64,000 bases of DNA from GCA-2733415 sp964276095 (GCA_964276095.1 CAXYDR010000001.1:558001-622000), one strand, 5' to 3'. Shown: positions 23,401 through 32,386, numbered from the stretch's first letter. Made by a program: numbers and translations. The notes: generated from the letters alone by a model not told the origin.

Positions 23401-25158
23401 TTACTGTTCTTTTTCAGATAATTGCTTTTGATGAAGCTCTTTGTAGTAACCATCAGTATTTATAAGCTGATTATGAGTGCCTTTTTGAATGATAGCACCA
23501 TTATCTAATACAAAAATAGTGTCTGCATTTTTTGCCGAAGAAATTCTATGACTTACAATTATGGTGGTACTGTTTTTAGTAACCTTTTTTAAATTGTTAA
23601 GTATTGTTTCCTCGGTTTCTGTATCAACTGCAGAAAGACAATCGTCAAATAAAACTATTTTAGGGTAATTAATTATAGCTCTAGCTATCGAAACACGTTG
23701 TTTTTGTCCTCCTGAAAGTGTTATTCCTCGTTCTCCTAATACTGTTTTGTATTTATTTTTAAATTGGATGATGTTGTTGTGTACATCAGCATCTTTTGCA
23801 GCTTGAATGACTTCGTTGGTAGTTGCGTTTGACTTTCCGAATTTAATGTTGTTTTCAATAGTGTCAGAAAATAAAAAAGGGTCTTGTGGAACAACACCAA
23901 TGTTTCCTCTTAATATAGATAGATTGTGTGTTTTGATTTCCTTGTCTCCAATAAACAATTCACCTTTTGTAACATCATGAAGTCTGGAAATTAGATTTAG
24001 TATTGTTGATTTTCCTGATCCGGTTTTACCTATAATTGCTATAGTTTCTCCCTTGTTTACTTTAAATGAGATGTTGTTTAATGCTGTAATATTAGTATCG
24101 GGATATGTGAAACTTACATTTTTAAATTCAATGTCAGTTTCAAAATCATATTGATTATTGTTTTCGTTTTTAATTTCTGGAATGACATTTAAGAACTCGT
24201 TAATTCTCTTTTGTGAAGCCTCGGCTTGTTGAACCATAGAGGTTACCCATCCAACAGTTGCTACTGGCCATGTAAGCATGTTTACATATAATAGAAACTC
24301 AACTAATGTACCTATACTAGCTATATTTCCGTTGATGTATTGTAATCCTCCAATATAAATTACTAAAACATTACTTAAGCCTATCAATAAAATCATAAAA
24401 GGAAAAAACCAAGCTTGTACCTTTACCAGTTCCATATTTTTTCCTTTGCTTTCTTCGGATAAAACTTCAAACTTATTGGTAATATCATTAGTTATGCCGT
24501 ATGCCTTAATTACTGATATTCCAGAGAAAGATTCTTGAGTAAATATCGTTAGTTTTGACAAGTATTCTTGTACAACAGTACTTCTTTTGTGGATCTCTTT
24601 ACTTAATTTATAAATTGCAATCGAAAGGATTGGTAATGGTAGTAATGTGTATGCTGCTAATTTTGGAGCGGTATTAACCATTAGTGGTATTAAAATTACA
24701 AAAAGAGTAATGGTGTTGATGCTATACATTAAAGCTGGCCCAAAATACATGCGCACTTTACTCACATCTTCACTAATTCTATTCATTAAATCACCTGTTC
24801 TGTTTTGCTTATAGAAATTCTGTGATAGTTGTTCATATTGTTTAAAAACATTGTTTTTTAAATCAAATTCAATTAACCGAGACATCACTATTAAGGTTTG
24901 TCTCATTAGAAAGGTAAAAAAGGCTGCTACCACACTTACACCAATTATGAGTAGTATGTAGTAAAGTAGTTCTTCTTTAAATTGAACTTCATTTTGTTTC
25001 TTTCCAATGATATATTCCTCAATTAATTGAATAGCATTTCCTGTAAACCTAGGGGTAAAAACAATAAATATTCTAGCTACTATTGTAATTAGTATTCCGA
25101 TAATTAACCGGTATTTATATTTTAAAAAATATTTGTTTAAATATTTAAGTTCTTTCAT
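23401..25158 (-). CDS. ABC exporter half-transporter (MdlB/MsbA type)
   Basis: Protein of 585 residues from the ATG at 25158; ten extra upstream codons have no ATG support. Six transmembrane helices fill residues about 15-310. The nucleotide-binding domain follows, with Walker A IIGKTGSGKST, signature LSGGQKQRVSIARA, Walker B IVLFDDCLSAVD and the H-loop VSHRIS. It should dimerise and export a hydrophobic or peptide substrate across the inner membrane. The + strand is clear on either side and no partner subunit is adjacent, so a homodimer is likely. The substrate is not predictable. Confidence 0.9.
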   Translation of the reverse strand: MKELKYLNKYFLKYKYRLIIGILITIVARIFIVFTPRFTGNAIQLIEEYIIGKKQNEVQFKEELLYYILLIIGVSVVAAFFTFLMRQTLIVMSRLIEFDLKNNVFKQYEQLSQNFYKQNRTGDLMNRISEDVSKVRMYFGPALMYSINTITLFVILIPLMVNTAPKLAAYTLLPLPILSIAIYKLSKEIHKRSTVVQEYLSKLTIFTQESFSGISVIKAYGITNDITNKFEVLSEESKGKNMELVKVQAWFFPFMILLIGLSNVLVIYIGGLQYINGNIASIGTLVEFLLYVNMLTWPVATVGWVTSMVQQAEASQKRINEFLNVIPEIKNENNNQYDFETDIEFKNVSFTYPDTNITALNNISFKVNKGETIAIIGKTGSGKSTILNLISRLHDVTKGELFIGDKEIKTHNLSILRGNIGVVPQDPFLFSDTIENNIKFGKSNATTNEVIQAAKDADVHNNIIQFKNKYKTVLGERGITLSGGQKQRVSIARAIINYPKIVLFDDCLSAVDTETEETILNNLKKVTKNSTTIIVSHRISSAKNADTIFVLDNGAIIQKGTHNQLINTDGYYKELHQKQLSEKEQ

Positions 25159-25392
25159 TTTAAGTATAAATTGAGTGTAATAAATCAAGACCCTTATTAC
25201 GAATAGTAGGGTTTAAATTTACTAATACTATTATTAGTTTAAGGCAGGATTCAAAAAAAAGAAACCTACTTAGGATTAAATAAAAATCATTTTTAAGCTA
25301 TTTTTTTGCGTAAAAATGAATAATCAACTACTTTTGTCATCCAAAATTGTGAGATTTATAAGTCTTTCAATTATAATAAAAAAACATACACA

Positions 25393-26496
25393 ATGACATC
25401 AGAAGTAATAGACGTTAAAGACTTATCAAAAATAAATCCTGTTTTCGGACAATTATCATTTGATAATCATGAGCAAATTGTTTTTTGCAATGACAAAGAT
25501 ACTGGTTTAAAAGCAATAATAGGAATTCATAATACTGTTTTAGGACCTGCATTAGGTGGTACTAGAATGTGGCAATATAACAACGAGTGGGAAGCTTTAA
25601 ATGACGCACTTCGTTTGTCTAGAGGTATGACTTTTAAGTCTGCTGTTGCTGGGTTGAATTTAGGTGGAGGTAAAGCTGTAATTATTGGTGATGCTAAAAC
25701 TCAAAAAACTCCTGAATTAATGAAACGTTTTGGTGAGTTTGTACATTCTTTAAGTGGAAAGTATATTACTGCTGAGGATATTGGTATGGAAACATCTGAT
25801 ATGGATTTAGTGCGTGACGTGACTCCTTATGTTACAGGGATATCTGAAAGTAGAGGTGGAGCTGGTAATCCTTCTCCAATAACTGCTTATGGTGTTTTTG
25901 TAGGGATGAAAGCAGCGGCTAAATATAAGTACGGGTCTGATGTTTTAGAAGACAAAAGAGTTATAGTTCAAGGAATTGGTCACGTTGGTGAGTCATTAGT
26001 TGAGCATTTAACAAACGAAGGAGCTAAAGTAATCATTACGGATATTAATGAGGCTCGTTTAGAAGAAGTTAAAGCTAAGTATGGTGCTGAAATTTACAGA
26101 GGAGAAAATATTTATACATTAGATGCTGATATCTATGCGCCATGTGCATTAGGAGCAACGATTAATGATGCAACAATTAATCAATTAAATGTTGATATTA
26201 TTGCTGGTGCAGCTAATAATCAGTTAGAAAACGAAGCATTTCATGGTAAAATTTTATCAGAAAAAGGTATTGTTTATGCACCTGATTTTGTTATTAATGC
26301 AGGAGGTATAATTAATGTTTATGCAGAATTAGAAGGTTACGGAAAAACTGAAATCATGCGTAAAACAGAAAATATCTACAATACTACATTAGAAATTATC
26401 AAAAACGCTGAAGCTAATAACGTTACTACTCATGCTGCTTCTTTAGCAATTGCTAAAAGTAGAATTGAAGCAAGAAAAAAAGAAAATCAGAAATAG
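25393..26496 (+). CDS. Leucine dehydrogenase-type Glu/Leu/Phe/Val dehydrogenase
   Basis: Protein of 367 residues. The N-terminal catalytic domain carries ALGGTRMWQYNNEWEAL and the active-site lysine stretch GLNLGGGKAVIIGD, where Lys follows the Gly triplet. The C-terminal Rossmann domain has VQGIGHVGESLVEHL. The length fits branched-chain amino acid dehydrogenases rather than the longer glutamate dehydrogenases. It should deaminate leucine, valine or isoleucine to 2-oxo acids with NAD+, feeding branched-chain fatty acids, which dominate Flavobacteria membranes. The downstream products could meet the acyl-CoA carboxylase at 38111, but the genes are not linked. Substrate preference among the branched-chain amino acids is inferred. 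Confidence 0.9.
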   Translation: MTSEVIDVKDLSKINPVFGQLSFDNHEQIVFCNDKDTGLKAIIGIHNTVLGPALGGTRMWQYNNEWEALNDALRLSRGMTFKSAVAGLNLGGGKAVIIGDAKTQKTPELMKRFGEFVHSLSGKYITAEDIGMETSDMDLVRDVTPYVTGISESRGGAGNPSPITAYGVFVGMKAAAKYKYGSDVLEDKRVIVQGIGHVGESLVEHLTNEGAKVIITDINEARLEEVKAKYGAEIYRGENIYTLDADIYAPCALGATINDATINQLNVDIIAGAANNQLENEAFHGKILSEKGIVYAPDFVINAGGIINVYAELEGYGKTEIMRKTENIYNTTLEIIKNAEANNVTTHAASLAIAKSRIEARKKENQK

Positions 26497-26516
26497 TATA
26501 TCATTAAATAATAGTT

Positions 26517-26552
26517 TATTTTTGCGAAGCGAAAGGGGATTCCTTTCGCTTC
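26517..26552 (+). promoter_or_regulatory. nusB -7 box overlapping a leader/terminator hairpin
   Basis: TATTTTTG (26517-26524) is immediately followed by the hairpin GAAGCGAAAGG/CCTTTCGCTTC (26526-26552). The hairpin either ends the leucine dehydrogenase transcript without a good T run, or forms the first bases of the nusB mRNA. Confidence 0.5.
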
Positions 26553-26577
26553 TCTATTATATAAAAAGTTCTTATTC

Positions 26578-27510
26578 ATGTTAAACAGAAGACATATTCG
26601 TACAAAAGTAATGCAGTGTATTTTTGAAATGCAGCATACTAAAAGCCAAGATTTAAATATTGCTTATAAAAAGTTGAATGATAGTGCTTCTAACATGTAT
26701 GACTTGTATTTGTTGCAATACCAGCTTTTTACTGTAATTCTTCAAAAAGCTAGAAAACTGAATAATGCCTCTCAAAGTAGTTTTTTAAAAGAAAATAAAT
26801 TAGAAAATATTCATAGATTAGTAAATAATGTGTGTTTAAATCATATCGCCTCTAGTCAGGAATTGGCATTGCTAATTGATGAAAGAGATCTTGCTAATTG
26901 GGAGTTGGATGATGAGTATGCTAATTTATTTTTAAAAGAAATATTAGCATCGGATTTTTACAATGCATATTTAAAAGAGGATAGTTCTTTTGAAAAGGAT
27001 AAAGAGTTAGTACTTACAATATTCAAAAGAATCATAGCACCTAATGATAAATTGTATTCTTATTATGAAGATACTTGTATTAGTTGGGTAGATGATTTAC
27101 CATTGGTGAATACAATGATTCTTAAAGAGTTGAAAAAAGTCAAAGTAAGTCAACAAATGAAGTTGACTAAATTATTCAAAGATGAGGATGATAAAAAGTT
27201 CGGAAAAGACTTGCTTACAAAAGTTACTTTAAATAATGAGGAGTTAAGCGAATATATAGATGTAAAAACACCTAAATGGGATGCAGATAGGATCGCTTCT
27301 ATGGATGCTATTTTAATGAAAATGGCTATTTGTGAATTTTTAAAATTTTCATCGATACCTGTAAAAGTTACAATTAATGAGTATTTAGAAATAGCTAAAG
27401 AGTACTCTACCGATAAGAGTAGTACTTTTATTAATGGTATTTTAGATAGCTTAATTAAAGACTTTAATAAGGAAGAGAAATTACAAAAAATAGGTAGAGG
27501 ATTGATGTAA
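26578..27510 (+). CDS. nusB: Transcription antitermination factor NusB (extended Bacteroidota form)
   Basis: Protein of 310 residues, about twice the length of E. coli NusB. It starts MLNRRHIRTKVMQCIFEM, typical for the NusB family. The N-terminal half is extended and helical, while the C-terminal 130 residues hold the conserved core (SMDAILMKMAICEFLKF, VKVTINEYLEIAKEYSTD, STFINGILDSLIKDF). NusB binds boxA with NusE/S10 and prevents premature termination in rRNA operons. It heads a group nusB-DUF1573-yajC on the + strand. Longer NusB proteins are usual in Bacteroidota, so the length is not a fusion artefact. Confidence 0.93.
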   Translation: MLNRRHIRTKVMQCIFEMQHTKSQDLNIAYKKLNDSASNMYDLYLLQYQLFTVILQKARKLNNASQSSFLKENKLENIHRLVNNVCLNHIASSQELALLIDERDLANWELDDEYANLFLKEILASDFYNAYLKEDSSFEKDKELVLTIFKRIIAPNDKLYSYYEDTCISWVDDLPLVNTMILKELKKVKVSQQMKLTKLFKDEDDKKFGKDLLTKVTLNNEELSEYIDVKTPKWDADRIASMDAILMKMAICEFLKFSSIPVKVTINEYLEIAKEYSTDKSSTFINGILDSLIKDFNKEEKLQKIGRGLM

Positions 27511-27577
27511 TTTCAGATTTTTATTTATTTTAGCACAGCATAAAAAAAATATAAACGAATTAATAAAAAATATAGTT

Positions 27578-28102
27578 ATGAAAAAGTTAAGAGTTATTGC
27601 ATTTACTGCATTGTGTGGATTAGCATTTGTTTCTTGTAAAAAAGAAAATGCAGCAGATAAAATTAATACTGAAAATGTAGCAGTAGCTGCTGAAAGAGAT
27701 GCGAATTCTAATAAATTCCCGGTGATGACTTTTGATAAAACAGAACATGACTTTGGAGATTTAAAGCAAGGAGATGTAGCTGAAACTATATTTAGTTTTA
27801 AGAATACTGGTGAAAAACCATTAGTAATTGTAAACATAAAAGGAAGTTGTGGGTGTACAGTACCTAACGATTGGCCAAAAGAAGCTATTGCTCCAGGTGA
27901 ATCAGGAAAATTTTCTGTAAAGTTTAATTCAAGAGGGAAGAAAAATTTAACTACACAAACTGTTACTGTTACTGCAAATACTGAAAAAGGTAAAGAAGTA
28001 GTAAAGATTAAAGCTATGGTTGAAGTTCCTTTAGGAGCTGTTACACCAGGAGCAGCAAGACCAGCAGCAATTAAGCAATCAGTTGTAGCGCCTAGTAAAT
28101 AA
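27578..28102 (+). CDS. DUF1573 domain lipoprotein
   Basis: Protein of 174 residues. A signal peptide with lipobox LAFVSC (lipidated Cys at residue 20) is followed by a spacer, then one DUF1573 immunoglobulin-like domain (FDKTEHDFGDLKQGDVAETI, NTGEKPLVIVNIKGSCGCTVP, APGESGKFSVKFNSRGK). A Pro/Ala-rich tail ends the protein. The paired cysteines in GSCGC are the family signature. It is expected at the inner leaflet of the outer membrane or in the periplasm, and the function is unknown. It sits between nusB and yajC, 67 and 19 bp away, a gene order found in other Flavobacteria. Confidence 0.88.
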   Translation: MKKLRVIAFTALCGLAFVSCKKENAADKINTENVAVAAERDANSNKFPVMTFDKTEHDFGDLKQGDVAETIFSFKNTGEKPLVIVNIKGSCGCTVPNDWPKEAIAPGESGKFSVKFNSRGKKNLTTQTVTVTANTEKGKEVVKIKAMVEVPLGAVTPGAARPAAIKQSVVAPSK

Positions 28103-28121
28103 TACAATACAAAACAATACA

Positions 28122-28409
28122 ATGGAAGATTTTATAGCTTCAGTCGGTCAGTTTTCACCTTACATTTTAATGTTTGTTGTGATTTATTTTTTCTTTTTAA
28201 GACCGCAAATGAAAAGACAAAAGCAAGAGTTAAATTTTGCTAAAGAAATAAAAAAAGGAGACAAAGTAATTACCAAAAGCGGAATGCATGGTAAAATCAT
28301 TGAGCTTAATGATACTGATAATACATGTGTTGTAGAAACAGGAGCTGGTAAAATTAAGTTTGAACGTTCTTCTTTATCATTAGAGTTATCTGCTAAATTA
28401 AATAAGTAG
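28122..28409 (+). CDS. yajC: Preprotein translocase subunit YajC
   Basis: Protein of 95 residues. A single N-terminal transmembrane helix (about 14-30, YILMFVVIYFFFLRPQMKR) is followed by the conserved KKGDKVITKSGMHGKIIEL segment that defines YajC. It is an accessory subunit of the SecYEG-SecDF-YajC holotranslocon at the inner membrane. In related genomes coaE or further genes usually follow; here a strong terminator and a dead outer-membrane gene follow instead. Confidence 0.95.
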   Translation: MEDFIASVGQFSPYILMFVVIYFFFLRPQMKRQKQELNFAKEIKKGDKVITKSGMHGKIIELNDTDNTCVVETGAGKIKFERSSLSLELSAKLNK

Positions 28410-28429
28410 TAATTTTAATATATTACATA

Positions 28430-28460
28430 AAAAAAAGCCTCACATTGTGAGGCTTTTTTT
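28430..28460. terminator. Bidirectional-type terminator after yajC
   Basis: AAGCCTCAC/GTGAGGCTT with a 3-nt loop, flanked by A and T runs. Confidence 0.92.
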
Positions 28461-28503
28461 TATGCCTATAAATCATTTATAAAAAGCAAACAAACTAACT
28501 TAA

Positions 28504-29153
28504 ATGTTAAAGTATAGATTCATGTGTGCGTTATTGGGGTTTATTTAATATTTTCAAATAGAATATGTAATAAGGGCTAGAGCTAATTATTCACAAATAA
28601 AATACTCTGAGTCAATTGCTAAAATAGATTTTATCTAGGGGCTTTAGTAAAAATGAAATTTTCTGAATGATATACGTTTCAGCCTGTAATAAATTACTCT
28701 CATCAGGGAGCTGTTTATAAAAATTTAATAGAAGTACATTACATATCAAGTTTACTAAATGTAGCGTTAGATTACCTTTCGTTTGGGGTGTTAAATAACT
28801 TTTATATTTTTTAAAATAATAATATGTATATCCTTTTGGGGCCTAGTATCGATGTTGCTTTGTATAAAATTTCTTCAAAAAAAGTTAGTGGTCTTGATCT
28901 TTTTAGTTATCAATATTTTAGTCACCCTTATAATATTGGTGAAAGTCTGAATAGTGATATCTCCTCTTTTGGTGTTTCATTTCAATTTGGTTTAGCTTAT
29001 GAGTTTGCTATTGAGTCTAGATATACACAGGGTTTTTTAGATATTTATTTTAGTAATAATGGATATTGTTAGTCTAGTTTTTTGGAACAAAATTTGGTTA
29101 TTCAATTAGGAGTTATTATAAAATTAATTTTTAAAAAATACTGTGAAGATTAA
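28504..29153 (+). pseudogene. Decayed outer-membrane beta-barrel (PorT-like) gene
   Basis: A recognisable gene is broken by one frameshift and several stops. From the ATG at 28504 the first frame gives a signal-like MLKYRFMCALLGFI, a TAA at 28546, then RARANYSQIKYSESIAKID. Near 28628 the frame shifts and continues FYLGALVKMKFSE, a TGA (28668) where Trp is expected, then YTFQPVINYSHQGA. It goes on through LDYLSFGVLNNFYIF, a TAA (28812), MYILLGPSIDVAL and FGLAYEF. A TAG lies at 29070, then NLVIQLGVIIKLIFKK and TAA at 29151. The order matches PorT-type barrels (GxNYS, QPExxYSxQGA, LDYLxIP, AGP, GLGY). Each lesion is a small change, which suggests recent inactivation. Confidence 0.85.
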
Positions 29154-29203
29154 TTTTTACTGGTGGTATTTAAAAAATTACAAATTTGCATGATTATCAA
29201 TGT

Positions 29204-29240
29204 AAAAAGCGATTATTTCATTTAGAAATAATCGCTTTTT
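29204..29240. terminator. Terminator of the DUF4268 gene / pseudogene region
   Basis: A long perfect stem AAAAAGCGATTATTTC/GAAATAATCGCTTTTT with a short loop, flanked by A and T runs. It works for either direction. Confidence 0.88.
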
Positions 29241-29261
29241 ATATGTGTGTTCTTTAAGAAT

Positions 29262-29702
29262 TTACTTTTTAATTTCTATAAAGTCTTTATACTCCAAAAA
29301 GAAAGATTCTAATAGGTCCATATGTTTATTAAAGAACTCATAGGCTGCTCTCCAAGTGTCTTTATTATGAATGCTGAACTTTGCCTCATGAGGGATATAT
29401 ATCCTACAAATGGTTTTCTTAGACTTTTCTAGGTAGTAGTCATCATCAAAAATAACTTCTGGAAGATATTCAGTTTCTAAAATAGTTTTTAAAGATTCGA
29501 ATTTCTCATATTGTTCTAAACGTTCATATTCATCTTCTAATTCAATATCAATGCATACTGAAGCTGTTTTTCTATCTGCTTGAAATTTTAACGATACATC
29601 TTTTATTTTTGTATTATAAAGCAACCATTTCCTTGGGAAAGATTTTCCGTAACTAGTCCAGAATAATTCGCGTAACAGTCTTGATTCTTCTCTATTAAAC
29701 AT
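29262..29702 (-). CDS. DUF4268 family protein
   Basis: Protein of 146 residues. It opens MFNREESRLLRELFWTSYGK and keeps the WLLYNTKIKDVSLKF, DIELEDEYERLEQYEKFESL and KDTWRAAYEFFNKHM segments that I associate with DUF4268. There is no signal or membrane helix, and the protein is rich in Glu and aromatic residues. DUF4268 domains occur alone or next to nucleases in other bacteria, but this short form has no known activity. It is the last gene behind the methyltransferase and ZIP genes on the same strand, 47 bp after the latter. Confidence 0.72.
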   Translation of the reverse strand: MFNREESRLLRELFWTSYGKSFPRKWLLYNTKIKDVSLKFQADRKTASVCIDIELEDEYERLEQYEKFESLKTILETEYLPEVIFDDDYYLEKSKKTICRIYIPHEAKFSIHNKDTWRAAYEFFNKHMDLLESFFLEYKDFIEIKK

Positions 29703-29749
29703 TTCTAAATACTATTTTATTAAAACTTAATGTAATCGCCATTGGTGAT

Positions 29750-30427
29750 TTAGATGAAATATGCTGAAATTAATCCTATGCTAATGATTATAAGCTTAAC
29801 CAAATTAAACTTATGTCCTTCACTACTTTCAAACAAAATTGTGGTAGAAATATGTAAAAATATACCTACAGCCATCGCCATTATGTGTGATGAATAATTT
29901 GATAAACTAGGGAATTCACTTATTAAATAAGTTCCTAAAGGAGTCATTAATGCAAACAATACTAAAAAGAATGCAATTGATGACTTTTTTAAAGCAGACT
30001 GCATAAAAAATGTAGATAATATAATAACCACAGGTATTTTATGGATAACAATACCATATAATATATTATCATGGTGGCCTAATGGTGTTCCTTCAATTAA
30101 TGAGTGTAAACTCAAACTAATAAAAAGCATCCAAGGGAATTTAGTGTCATTTTCATGTAAATGTACATGCCCGTGTTCAGCTCCTTCAGAAAAGAATTCT
30201 AAGCATATTTGGAATAAAATACCAAAAACAATAAACAGACTAATGGTTTTAGTATTGTTATGTTGTTGGAAAATTTCAGGAAGCATTTCAAAAATGGTAA
30301 TCCCTAATAAGAAAGCTCCACTAAAGGCTAGTAATAGTTTTAAATTCTTTTTTTGTTGTGGTTTAAATATAACCACAAATAAGAATCCTACTAAAACTGA
30401 TAATATTGGTAGTAAATAAGTTATCAT
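29750..30427 (-). CDS. ZIP family metal transporter
   Basis: Membrane protein of 225 residues with about eight helices. A His-rich loop (EHGHVHLHEND) lies between helices 3 and 4. The metal-site helices follow: SLSLHSLIEGTPLGHHDN in TM4 and GIVIHKIPVVIIL in TM5, which is the ZIP signature of paired His/Glu. It should import Zn2+ or other divalent metals into the cytoplasm. Its ATG overlaps the upstream methyltransferase stop by 4 bp (ATGA), so the pair is translationally coupled. Metal specificity is not readable from the sequence. Confidence 0.88.
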   Translation of the reverse strand: MITYLLPILSVLVGFLFVVIFKPQQKKNLKLLLAFSGAFLLGITIFEMLPEIFQQHNNTKTISLFIVFGILFQICLEFFSEGAEHGHVHLHENDTKFPWMLFISLSLHSLIEGTPLGHHDNILYGIVIHKIPVVIILSTFFMQSALKKSSIAFFLVLFALMTPLGTYLISEFPSLSNYSSHIMAMAVGIFLHISTTILFESSEGHKFNLVKLIIISIGLISAYFI

Positions 30428-31161
30428 TTAAATAGTAAAATTAAGCGTTCAGAGGTTTTAGAATAAAATTTATTCAATTTATAGTCACCAAAAATTTCTA
30501 ATAAAGTAATATCAGCTTGTAGAAGGTATTCTTTAAAGTTATTTAAAGTAATAGCCTGAACTTTTTCTGTAAAGAAGAAGTCTTCATTATTATCTGTAAA
30601 ACGAATCTCTTTATGAATGAAATTATTTTTAATATATCGTTTTATATGAAATTCGATATGCTCAACGGTTTTTGTCTCTTCAGCAACAAGGTTTTCAATA
30701 ATGAAGTCTACATTCATAAAGTCAATAACTCCGAATCCAGTTTCGTTTAAACTCTCTTGAATAGCTTGTAAAGTTTTGATATTATCGTTTTCGTCCTCAA
30801 AATAACCAAAACTGGTAAATAAATTGAATACAGCGTCAAACTTCTCGGGAAACGTAGTACGCATATCATGAACATCAAACTTTAATGTCTCGTTTTCAAA
30901 TTGTGTTGCATGATCAATACTATTCTTTGATAAATCAACACCAGTAACGTTGTACTCTAATGAATTTAAGTACACTGCATGCCTTCCTTTACCACAAGCT
31001 AAATCTAATATTGTACCGTTTTCAGGTAGGTTTAAATAATTGGTTAAGTGCTTCATAAAAAGCTGTGCGTCTTTATCATCCCTATCTTTATATAATAGAT
31101 GGTAATATTTAGAATCAAACCAAGAGGCAAACCAATTATCTGTTTTATTATCTGTAGTCAT
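30424..31161 (-). CDS. Class I SAM-dependent methyltransferase
   Basis: Protein of 245 residues from the ATG at 31161. A much longer frame exists upstream, but it overlaps the opposite rlmL-like gene and is not real. It begins NWFASWFDSKYYHLLYKDRD. Motif I is GTILDLACGKGRHAVYLN and the acidic post-I loop is NVTGVDLSKNSID; FDAVFNLFTSFGYFED is the substrate/motif IV region. This is a ubiquinone-biosynthesis-like small-molecule methyltransferase fold of unknown substrate. It is coupled to the ZIP gene by a 4-bp overlap and shares a symmetric promoter with the divergent RNA methyltransferase. Confidence 0.85.
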   Translation of the reverse strand: MTTDNKTDNWFASWFDSKYYHLLYKDRDDKDAQLFMKHLTNYLNLPENGTILDLACGKGRHAVYLNSLEYNVTGVDLSKNSIDHATQFENETLKFDVHDMRTTFPEKFDAVFNLFTSFGYFEDENDNIKTLQAIQESLNETGFGVIDFMNVDFIIENLVAEETKTVEHIEFHIKRYIKNNFIHKEIRFTDNNEDFFFTEKVQAITLNNFKEYLLQADITLLEIFGDYKLNKFYSKTSERLILLFK

Positions 31162-31182
31162 TAAGTATATTCTTATTACAAT

Positions 31183-31213
31183 AGCTTGCAAAAATACTGT
31201 ATTTTTGCAAGCT
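31183..31213. promoter_or_regulatory. Perfectly symmetric divergent promoter/operator
   Basis: Two 14-nt arms, AGCTTGCAAAAATA and its exact complement TATTTTTGCAAGCT, are separated by CTG. Each arm carries a TATTTTTG -7 box pointing outward, one for each divergent gene. The right arm abuts the ATG at 31214. Symmetry and promoter boxes are directly seen; the regulatory meaning is inferred. Confidence 0.75.
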
Positions 31214-32386
31214 ATGGGAGATAATTTTAAAATGGTTGCCAAGACTTTATTTGGTTTTGAAGAACTTTTAGCAACCGAGTTACGTAATCTTGGTGGAGCA
31301 AATGTACAAGTAGGTGTTCGTAACGTAAGCTTTGAAGGAGATACAGGGTTTATGTATAAGGCTAACTTATGCTTACGTACGGCAATTAAAGTTTTAAAGC
31401 CTATAAAAACATTTAAAGTTAGAAATGAACAGGATTTATACGATGAAGTGTATAAAATGCCTTGGAATAAGTATTTAAATGTAACTGATACCTTAGCTAT
31501 TAATGCGACTGTATTTTCTGAACAATTTACACATTCACAATTCATTGCATACAAGACTAAAGATGCAATTGTAGATAAATTTAGAAATACGGAAGGAACA
31601 CGTCCGGATGTTGATTTGGATAATCCACACTTGCGTATCAATGTACATATTATGCGTAATGAATGTACAATTTCGTTAGATAGTTCTGGAGAATCTTTGC
31701 ACAAGCGAGGATATAGAACGGCTACAAATATTGCTCCTATTAATGAAGTATTAGCGGCAGGATTAGTGATGCTATCTGGTTGGGATGGACAATGTGATTT
31801 ATTGGATCCTATGTGTGGTAGTGGAACTTTAGCTATTGAGGCAGCTATGATTGCGTGTAATATTCCTGCAAACATCAATAGAAAACAATTTGGTTTTGAA
31901 TCTTGGTTGGATTTTGATGAGGAACTGTATAATAAGATAGAAGAATCTTGTTTAAATAAAATACGAGAATTTCATCATAATATTATCTGTTATGACAAGG
32001 CACCTTCAGCAATGCAAAAAGCAGAGGATAATATTGAGAATGCTAACTTATCAGAATATATAAGTGTAGAACAAGAGGACTTTTTTAAATCGTCCAAAAA
32101 CTCTGATAAAAAACTACATATTTTATTTAACCCACCATATGGAGAACGTTTGCCTGTTGATGTAAAAGAATTTTATGGGCAAATAGGGGACACCTTAAAA
32201 CAAGGATATACAAATACAAACGCTTGGTTTATTACTTCAAACTTGGAAGGAATAAAATCTGTAGGGTTAAGACCGTCTAGAAAAATTAAATTATTTAATG
32301 GAAAATTGGAGTCTCGTTTGGTTAAATATGAAATGTATTCAGGGAGTAAAAAAACACATAAACAAAAGCCATTAGAGGAAAATTAA
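31214..32386 (+). CDS. THUMP-domain class I RNA methyltransferase (RlmL-like)
   Basis: Protein of 390 residues. An N-terminal ferredoxin-like/THUMP region (FGFEELLATELRNLGG, LRINVHIMRNECTISLDSSG) is followed by a UPF0020 methylase domain: DLLDPMCGSGTLAIEAAM for SAM and LFNPPYGERLP as the NPPY catalytic loop for exocyclic amines. It corresponds to the N-terminal half of E. coli RlmKL, which makes m2G2445 in 23S rRNA. The start MGDNFKM at 31214 fits relatives and sits right at the edge of the promoter palindrome, so the mRNA is probably leaderless. No RlmK-type domain is fused. Confidence 0.9.
   Translation: MGDNFKMVAKTLFGFEELLATELRNLGGANVQVGVRNVSFEGDTGFMYKANLCLRTAIKVLKPIKTFKVRNEQDLYDEVYKMPWNKYLNVTDTLAINATVFSEQFTHSQFIAYKTKDAIVDKFRNTEGTRPDVDLDNPHLRINVHIMRNECTISLDSSGESLHKRGYRTATNIAPINEVLAAGLVMLSGWDGQCDLLDPMCGSGTLAIEAAMIACNIPANINRKQFGFESWLDFDEELYNKIEESCLNKIREFHHNIICYDKAPSAMQKAEDNIENANLSEYISVEQEDFFKSSKNSDKKLHILFNPPYGERLPVDVKEFYGQIGDTLKQGYTNTNAWFITSNLEGIKSVGLRPSRKIKLFNGKLESRLVKYEMYSGSKKTHKQKPLEEN

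Noticed and set aside
27481..28122. Minus-strand open frame of 213 codons opposite DUF1573
   Set aside because: It is antisense to a clear lipoprotein gene and has no family features.
28824..29072. Stand-alone 82-residue gene
   Set aside because: It is the middle of the outer-membrane barrel pseudogene; matching segments continue in frame on both sides past stops.
31162..31878. Long minus-strand extension of the methyltransferase at 30424 (would give 484 residues)
   Set aside because: It overlaps the strongly supported rlmL-like gene in antisense, lacks the conserved N-terminus, and the domain begins at the ATG at 31161.
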